Of a stretch of 64,000 nucleotides of DNA, positions 56,512 through 64,000 are shown one piece after another (the first letter of the stretch is position 1; the number at the start of each line of letters is the position of its first letter). Under the pieces are notes generated by a model. The model searched no databases. It was not told the DNA's origin and was given only the letters and a program-made list of their open reading frames with translations. Source of the DNA: Epichloe hybrida (taxonomy: Eukaryota; Ascomycota; Sordariomycetes; Hypocreales; Clavicipitaceae); the NCBI GenBank assembly GCA_019022495.1, contig JAFEKR010000026.1:620001-684000 (forward strand), in the 5' to 3' direction. The position numbers were made by a program, and so were the translations under genes.

Positions 56512-59500
56512 GGTCTCTTTCTTCCCTAAACAACAACAACAACAACAACAACAGCTCATCCGCGGTTTAAAAAAAAAACGAATGTACTATTTTACAAACA
56601 GCCAGCCTGACAGCACGTCAATCTCACTTTCACTGAATTAATGTCACCCTCTTTTACCGCCTTGCCCCCTGATATGATTTCCATTGATGAAACTCGTGTT
56701 GGGGGGGATGATGGTACGAATAATAAGAGAGGGGATATAAATAGCGAATTTTTCTTGATACGATTGTGGTCTCGGTGAGCGCAGCGCAGCGCTCTTCTTC
56801 GGTTCTTTCAGGCAAGGGCAGCCAGCACGGGGTCAACGGACTAGATCTTTTCAATGCTCGTTATTAACACGATACCACTTTGCATGGCGATAGCACGATG
56901 AGCAAGTCACATATTCAACCATTTCATGCAATCATTTCCATTCCCCCCAGTTGGGGGACATGCTTCCATTGCAGGCTTGGAATCTGCCGTAACATGAGAT
57001 GACCCGGAATCACAAATGCAATAGACAAAAGGTTTTTACCACGTCGTCATTGACCCACTGGCCGGGGCGACTTGTAATCATCGTCATCTCGCGCCGTCTC
57101 GCATTGTTGCCTTGCCTTGCCCTACCTACCCTGCGCCCAGGTGCTACACGTATTACCACGTCTTGACAGCGAACGTCGGGTCCAGGGATGACGGAGAGAC
57201 AAGGCATGATGAACTGTACGAGCAGGTGACTCTAGGGTGGCGGGTCGAGTAACATTTTCGCCTTCATTCGAGTCGCACCGAAGAAAAGAACAGGAACCCG
57301 GAATCAACTCTTGGGAAAATAAAGAGCCTCTGTGATATGTGATACATATTCACTAGTCGGGAGATGGGAAACACATGCGCGCCCCTTGTCTCAAGGCCAT
57401 GATAACAAACCGCGCCATTGGCCGCCCCGAGGGATGGAAAGTCGTTGGGACAAGAACGCGGAGAATGAGTGACAACAATCCGATGGCTAGTCAGCTTTCT
57501 GTCTGAGACCTACATGGCAGGCGTCTCCTTGCTTTGCCTGTCAAGGAGATCAGGGCAATGCTCCAGGGTAGGTTGGGGTGGCGATGCGAATGCGATGTTG
57601 TCCGTCCGGACGGACAGTGCCCGAGACGCAGGCACGCCAATGTGTTTGTTTTGAAGGAAACCGGCTTCTGCGTCTGGTATTGCCTTGATTGTGCCCCCAG
57701 ACGACTGATGAGAGGAAGTAATATTAGTCCGTGTGTACTCCGTTAAATGCCATATTGCTACAGGCTCATCCAGGCAGGCATGATAGATCACCCTGTGTCC
57801 CCCCCCCCCCGTTGCTTTGCTCCCCGGACACATTCGCATCGAATCACTTGACACTCTCCCTGGCCAAGGACAAGGCGTCTGTTTGCATATCCGTACCACA
57901 GAATCCGCCAAGTGTTCGTACAAAGCGTACAATGGACCGTATAAGTGAGAAGAAGGATTCCTGCCGCGGCGCACCACCGCGGTGAGCCCGAAGAGATGTG
58001 GATGTAATATCGCTCCATCATCGTCGATCGGTCCACGGAACTGAGAGACAAGACAACAAGGCGCGCGTTGCCAAGTGGGGCGTTTTAATTTAACAAGGAG
58101 GCGTTCACGTTGCCGCTAACAGCACGACTTGCAGGACCGAACTCTGACTCCTTCCTTCCCGCCCTGGCGGGGCGTACATGCGCGGAAGGAGCAGGAGCAT
58201 GGCGAGGTTCCCGACGAAGACGGGCACCGAGGAGCGCAATTGGGTCAATCAGGATCCTGTACCTGGTGAAACTGATGATGATGATGCACGCTGAAATGGA
58301 AATGGCCCAAGAAAACCCCCGTGCTCAGCTTCCGTATTATCCTGTTTGTCTCCACGGCTCAAGCAGCCTCTCTGCCTTTGTCGCTTCTGATGCAACGTGC
58401 CGAAGTTGAACGGGTTATGATGATGCCCCCGTGCGATGACTTGTTCACCTCGAGGCTGCTACGATTCAATTTCCCCTCAGAACAAGCGCGTCACTCAGTG
58501 GCTCATCAAGAGAAGCTTGATATTACAGCCCGTGATGCTCTGACGGGTTCTGAGTCCCTCAGCCTACGCCTTGTGAAACCTGACGGAAGATTCCGGCGGT
58601 CATGTCAAAGGCCCCCGAATGCTTGTTTCAGTGCCTGCCGGACCAGGAAACAAGACGGCCTTGTCGCTTTTTTCCCTTGGTGCCTCGGGATGAGAATCTA
58701 AACAGGGCCAAGTGTGGCAGGCAACCTCTACGTTTAATGATAACCCCTGGTGAGATGAACATGGCTGGTGGAGCCGGCCGCTAGGACATATGTAGTTAGC
58801 CCCTGTTCCCTTGTTGGAAATAACTTTCCCCTCTTGTCAACGTCATTTCACTCATCACGGCCTTCTCAAATGGGAGAAGAGGGATCTCTCATGTCAAGGG
58901 AGATGTAAGCTGCATGAACAAGTCTCCCTGGTGATTACCCGATTACCCCCCCCCTTCCCCCCGTCAGTGACTTGATTCTGCGTCGCGTGGACAGTCTCAA
59001 CTGAGACAGGCCAAGGAGCAATGAGATATGTGGCAGCACAATTTGCCAAAGGCGATTTGTTGATGGTGATGCTGTGCGAGCCTTTCTCGTCACCGCGCTG
59101 AGTAGCAGGCAGACCAAGCAGACCAAGCGCGATGGGTGGTCGAGTCGCACAATGAATGCTCCTTGTGGGCAGGCACAGATACGTACATGCCACTTTTAGC
59201 TAATAGGAGCTGTTCTTCACCTTCCGACGCGGAATGGGGTGGTGCCGCCCGCTGACCCGTGCGCTTGTACCTGAATTGCAGTCTAATTAATCCCTGTTTG
59301 TTTCCACAGGAGGTACAGAACTAGGGGCCGCAGGCCAATGACAGATCTTTCCGTGGCTTAGCGTGGCACTCAGTAGGGTGAGAAGTACCTTGCATTACGT
59401 GTACTTTACCTGGACTACGTAGTACCTCTTACTAGCGTGACTACCCCTACATATTCCCCAATAGCTTCACTTACTATAAACACTAAGAGCATTTATCGTG

Positions 59501-60777
59501 GTCAAACAAACCATTCAGGGGTTAGACTGCACCGAGTAGCTGGGTGGCACATCGAGCGTGGGTGAGTGACTTGCTGGTAATGGTCGTCCTGGCCTGGTGA
59601 TACGATTTGCCCGGCTTCAAGATAATTCATCCTGGTACTGAATATTCTGTACGCCGTCCTCCGGAACCTCCGTCCATCTGGGTGAGCTTGGAAGCGCAAT
59701 GCTGCGGTGCGCTCGCGCGCGTGGACAGTACCGATCCTCTCGATATCTGATGCAACAGTATTCATAGTCAAAGCTCTCAAAGCTCTCCAAGCTCTCCGTA
59801 TGCTGCCTGCCGGATCCTGAATTTCCCGTTTCTGTGCGACGTGGGACGCCATGATGATATGATAACTTTTGCCATCTTGGCGAGGAAAATTCAAAAAAAT
59901 TCAAAAAAAAAAAAAAAAGGGCGTGGATCAAAAGCAACCCTCTTCGCGAGTACTCCTACATGTTATGCTCGTGCCCGCCATTCACAATGGCATTCCACAT
60001 GGTGGACTCCGCCTTGAACCCCAGTCGGGGAAATTGGCCCTGCATCTCTTGGTTGCCGTCTCGCCCACTTCATCCACTTCTCTCGGCCTTGGCCCGGATG
60101 TTTTGTACTTTTTGTACCTTCTGGCCCGTCCCCACGCTTGGATGACACCAATAAGTGTGCCAAGGTACAAAGACACGAAGCCGATACGTTCGTTTTAGCG
60201 TTCGATACGGACCACACACACACTGCGGTAAAGTTCATGTCTTCGTACATAGAGAGCCATTCAGCTGAAGTCACTCCGAACACAAGTTGCGCGTTTCCCG
60301 TTCGACACTTTCCAATCCTCCCTCCACATTCTTCCGCATGCCACCCACCCTCCCACCCGCTGCTTCATGCATCCGTTCCTTTTCGAACCAAGGCCTTCAT
60401 TTACCGTGCAGTGCCTAGGCGCTCGCCTCTTTTTGATTCTCGACGTCTTGCTATAACAACTCTTTCTTTTTTCTTTCCCCCACCACGACTTTCTGGTAGA
60501 GCCTCTTGTCTCACACCACGCGACACCGCACATGAAAAAGTTGCGAGACCACCAAGGTGTAATTACCCGTCATTGCTTCTGTCTGCTTCTCGCATGTCCT
60601 TCTAGTCTTTTCCCTCCCTTCATCTCCCTTCAGAATCACCCTTTTACTTCCTGACCGAAGCGCCGACTCTCGAACTCTCGATAATGCTTCACAGGCTCGT
60701 GTAAGCCGTCGGTGAAAGCTATCTTGCAACTCGTACACAAGCTTTCAATCGACGACCTCCTCGACAATCGCAAAATA
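56512..60777. other. 4.3-kb region without recognisable genes
   Basis: It begins with a (CAA)n microsatellite (about 56528-56551). Several homopolymer runs occur: C near 57800 and 58947, A near 59905. Open frames are short, lack ATG starts in good context or splice conservation, and none has a family motif. The right end is pyrimidine-rich and may be a long 5' leader of the next gene. No tRNA was recognised. Base composition is ordinary, unlike the RIP island. Confidence 0.5.
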
Positions 60778-63700
60778 ATGATGAGCCTGAAAGCGAGTCG
60801 CCTGTGGGCGCTGATCTGTCTGGTCTTGATTGTTGAAGTCGTACATTCGCAGAGTTTCGCCATTGTTAAGAGGCAGGACAACGCAGTGCCTGTCACGACA
60901 CCAATCTCGTCATCGGCTCAGCCAACAATCACCGACTCTGCTGGGAGAGATCAGAATTTCAAGGAGCCTCAGTCATCAAGTGCCAAGCCGGACAGACCAG
61001 ATGTGTCTGGCTCTGTCACGGCCGCACCTTCGTCGATACCGAACACAACAAGTTCCGCACTGCCCACAGTAACCTCCAGTGGCCTTTTGGACAATTCGAC
61101 TTTCTATAATGGTAGGTGGACTAGCACAATGTGGAAAACCCAGTGTCAGCATGGCGCGATGCTAATTCGGGGTGATTAGCGACGATTCCGGCCGGCCAAT
61201 TGCCCTTACCTCCCCAGTTGACTCCGGGATGGGGAGTAGCTGGTGTTGTTATGCTTGCGACTGGTGCAGTATACGCGCTGGTTGGGATCAAGAACCGCTG
61301 GATTCACACCTTCTTTTCTACCGCATATATGACGGCACTCGGCGTTGCCGTACTAATAGTCTATGTCATGAATGTTCCGGTCAGCAATGCGCTGCAGGGC
61401 GGATACGTTGTGGCCGTGATCATGTCAGGTTGCGCCGTTGGTGCCGCCGCCATGTTTTTCAAGGAACTGACCGAGGGGTTTGGCTGCGCCCTGGGTGGCT
61501 TCTGCATAAGCATGTGGCTCTTGTGCTTGGTTCCTGGTGGACTTCTTCACGCAGTGCCGTCCAAGGCAATATTCATTGCTAGCTTTACTCTCGTTGGTTT
61601 TGCCCTGTATTTCAGCAGATATACGCGCGACTGGGCCCTCATTGTACTGATCGCCTTTGGTGGTTCGACCGTCGCCGTACTTGGCATTGATTGCTTTAGC
61701 CGCGCCGGCCTGAAAGAATTTTGGGTTTATATTTGGGCGGTTAACGACAACCTCTTCCCACTCGGAGCAGACACTTATCCAGTCACGAAAGGTATTCGAG
61801 TTGAAACCGCAGCTGTAATATTCATTTTCTTGGCGGGAATCATCTCGCAGATCAAACTGTGGAGGATTGTGCGTGAGAAGAGAGAGAAAAGAGCAGCAGA
61901 ACGCGCAGATGACCAGCGGAACTTGGAACAAGAGGAAGAGAACGTCGGCCGTCAAATCGAAGAGTCGAATGCTCGAGAGCGCCGGCAGTGGGAGCGAGTA
62001 TATGGTGATGGTGCTGCCGACAGTATCACAGAGTCACGCGTCACTGACTTTGGGGAGACCGGAAGCGAGAAAAGACTTCGACAAGGCTACATCGGATCGA
62101 AGAGACTGTCATCCGCCGAGGTCATTGAAATGGCTGACATGTCTGAGTCGGAGAACTCGAGACACGGACCGGATGCTTTGATGGCGACAGAAGATGCCGA
62201 GGAAGGCAAGGTTACTGTTCGTGTTGCTGCTGACGACATTCCCGAATATGCAACCGATGTTGAGGGTGAAATACTGGACGAGAAAGAGGAAGCAAGGTGG
62301 GAGGCAAAAGAACTAGCCGGCAGCCAACGAAACTCCAAAGGTACCACGGCCAGTAAACGGGAGTCCCAAGCTCAGACTGTTTCAGGAGCCCCCGAGGTTA
62401 TCCCTCTGCCATTCACGGTCCCTGAAGGGAACGAGGCCGAATCTGACGATGATCGGTCTTCCATCGCCACTTTTGCAGACGATGCTGAGGCCTCAGCCGC
62501 CGCTTCAGCAGCCCCTCGTAAACATCAGTCCCTTGCGAAGAGACTATCTCAAGGTTCTGCCACCCTGCTTCGCAACTTCTCACAGAGATCTGAACGCACA
62601 GGTGGCGGTGGTGCAGGCGGCGACAGCACTTCTGACGCAGGCGAGAGTACCGAAGAGTTGGTTCTGGGTAGAATCCGCCGACCCGAAGATGATGAGAGGT
62701 CCCTTGCGGCCACTGCTGACAATGAGAGTGTAAGTGGAGCGAATGCACGCTCTATCGCCCAGGATCTTGATCAGAAAGATCCTGGAGAGACCGATCTTGC
62801 CGGACGAAGTATTGAGATTCATGCTCAGCTTGGTAAGCAGGGTGACGAATTGCGCAATGGCGATAATACTCTTGCGCAGGACAAAACGAGATCTCGGCCA
62901 GCATCAACTACGACTGCTCCCGGACCTGCCCTTGTCGTTGACCAACCGTTTGACAAGGCCGGAGCGCACGTAGGAGAATCACAAAGAGAAGGGGAGAGGA
63001 GTGCAGAGACGAGTCGCGAACCGTCTGCCGATCTCAATCTTCCTGAAGCCTCCGAAAGGGCAAAGTCAATGGCAAGCGTTTCGTCGACTCCAGCAAGTCT
63101 GACTAAGGACCGCTTACCGAGATCGCTTTCGAGAGTCGCCATGTCGTATCGAACCAATGAATGGGCGAAACATTTGAGTAATGCAGAGTGTCCTAAACCT
63201 GAGGAACTGCTCGTGCCCACAGCGAAAGCGACAAAGATGGCAAAAGAGCTAAAAGAGAAGCCCGTTCCCGTAAATATCGAAGAACTTCAGCAGACAGCCG
63301 AAGATGGTGGCCCTCCAACAGGTGTACGAAGATCAGTTTCTGTAAGCTCAGAGTTGGCCAATTCGAAAAACGACTCAACGCGGTCATCAAAGCAGGACCT
63401 GCCTCCAGCCTCAAATGCTGCATTGCCGACATCCCCCCCCAGTGGACGAAACACGCCTCTTGAGCAACGAATGCCACTATCCCCGACCGCTCCGCCTGCA
63501 CCACCACTGAAAAAGACGCCTTCTGGGCTGCGACATTCATCATCCACATTCATGCCGATCGCCGAGGAGCCCTTTTTTCAGCCCGCAGATAACTCTATTG
63601 TCGAAGAACAAGGTGCCAAGCCCTGGCAAGTCCTTGGTAGTCAGCCATCTGTGGCCGCTTTCGATGCAACACCATCACAGCCTCCTGTGCTGCCCGCCAA

Positions 63701-64000
63701 CCGAATACCAGTCCCGGGAGTTGTCTCGTATGCCAGTCCACAGACTTTGATCGGGCAACGCGAGATGTTCCTTCGAAGCAAATCCCACGGAAGTCTATTG
63801 TCACTCAACCAAGAGCCACCTTTTGCAAACCAAGGGCCTGGTAGTGACGCTGGCTCACTCTACAATTACCCCATGTATGCGGCAGCACTCAGTTTGTCTG
63901 ACCCAGACGACGTCCCTCTTAGCCAGAGGAAAGAGGTCATGCGCCAGAGCAGCCTGATGTCATTATCACAGCCAGTCACGGCACAAACTCAGCCCCTTCA
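60778..64000 (+). CDS. TM7S3/TM198-like (DUF4203-type) membrane protein, partial at right edge
   Basis: Exon 1 is 60778-61111 and exon 2 runs from 61180 past the window end (at least 1,051 aa without a stop). A signal peptide (MMSLKASRLWALICLVLIVE, cleavage near VHSQS) is followed by VVKR-type KR and a Ser/Thr-rich ectodomain. About seven membrane helices follow from residue ~125 to ~350: GWGVAGVVMLATGAVYALVG, YMTALGVAVLIVYVM, GGYVVAVIMSGCAVGAAAMF, then GFCISMWLLCLVPGG and later segments. This fits the TM7S3/TM198-like domain. The remaining 700+ residues are disordered and acidic/Ser-rich, with one conserved-looking block YRTNEWAKHLSNAE. The function is unknown. The 68-bp intron (61112-61179) splits NA|TIPAG. 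Confidence 0.85.

Noticed and set aside
58321..58701. 126-codon frame that looks like a secreted small protein
   Set aside because: It starts at GTG, not ATG. The first internal Met codons do not leave a convincing signal peptide, and there is no supporting splice structure.

Overview
The window looks like a chromosome segment of a filamentous ascomycete (Pezizomycotina; the gene families and exon style fit Sordariomycetes, perhaps Hypocreales, but the genus cannot be fixed from the sequence). The genes have short GT..AG introns of 50-135 bp with CTAAC/CTGAC-like branch sites. The left part is a TpA-saturated block of the kind left by repeat-induced point mutation (RIP).

Region 1 (1-28,146) is a gene-free, RIP-degraded transposon island. 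Comparing terminal repeats and target duplications resolves its nesting. A hAT-like non-autonomous element (ends 1447 and 16621) is split by a Ty3/Gypsy element (1517-14649), which is itself split by a minus-strand Ty1/Copia element (6066-12339). Between 17351 and 18367 a 404-bp fold-back hAT-like MITE abuts a 610-bp TRIM-like element. A second Ty3/Gypsy element, with a chromodomain-like tail (19523-28146), carries another 2,047-bp hAT-like copy (26015-28061) in its 3' LTR, and a third LTR of this family lies on the minus strand at 1-382. All four LTR pairs show the same reciprocal mutation gradient: the edges touching foreign DNA are spared and the inward-facing parts are mutated.

Region 2 (28,147-28,684) is the boundary. 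A 444-bp terminal-inverted-repeat element with a 12-bp minisatellite ends 73 bp before the start codon of the first gene.

Region 3 (28,685-64,000) is ordinary gene-bearing DNA with eleven protein genes: glutamine-dependent NAD+ synthetase (+), proteasome subunit alpha4 (+), a CHY zinc-finger protein (-), the TFIIH helicase XPB/Ssl2 (+), a TRK potassium transporter (+), a VPS9-domain Rab GEF (-), an AMP-dependent acyl-CoA-ligase-like enzyme (+), an aldo/keto reductase (-), a GFA/CENP-V-domain protein (+), an ERF4-like palmitoyltransferase subunit (-), and a conserved-looking membrane protein of unknown function (+). A twelfth, a TM7S3/TM198-like membrane protein (+), runs off the right end. 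They are mostly housekeeping genes and do not form a pathway or a secondary-metabolite cluster. Exon structures were assembled by eye from splice signals and family conservation; the summed coding lengths are multiples of three for every complete gene. I recognised no tRNA, rRNA or CRISPR feature.
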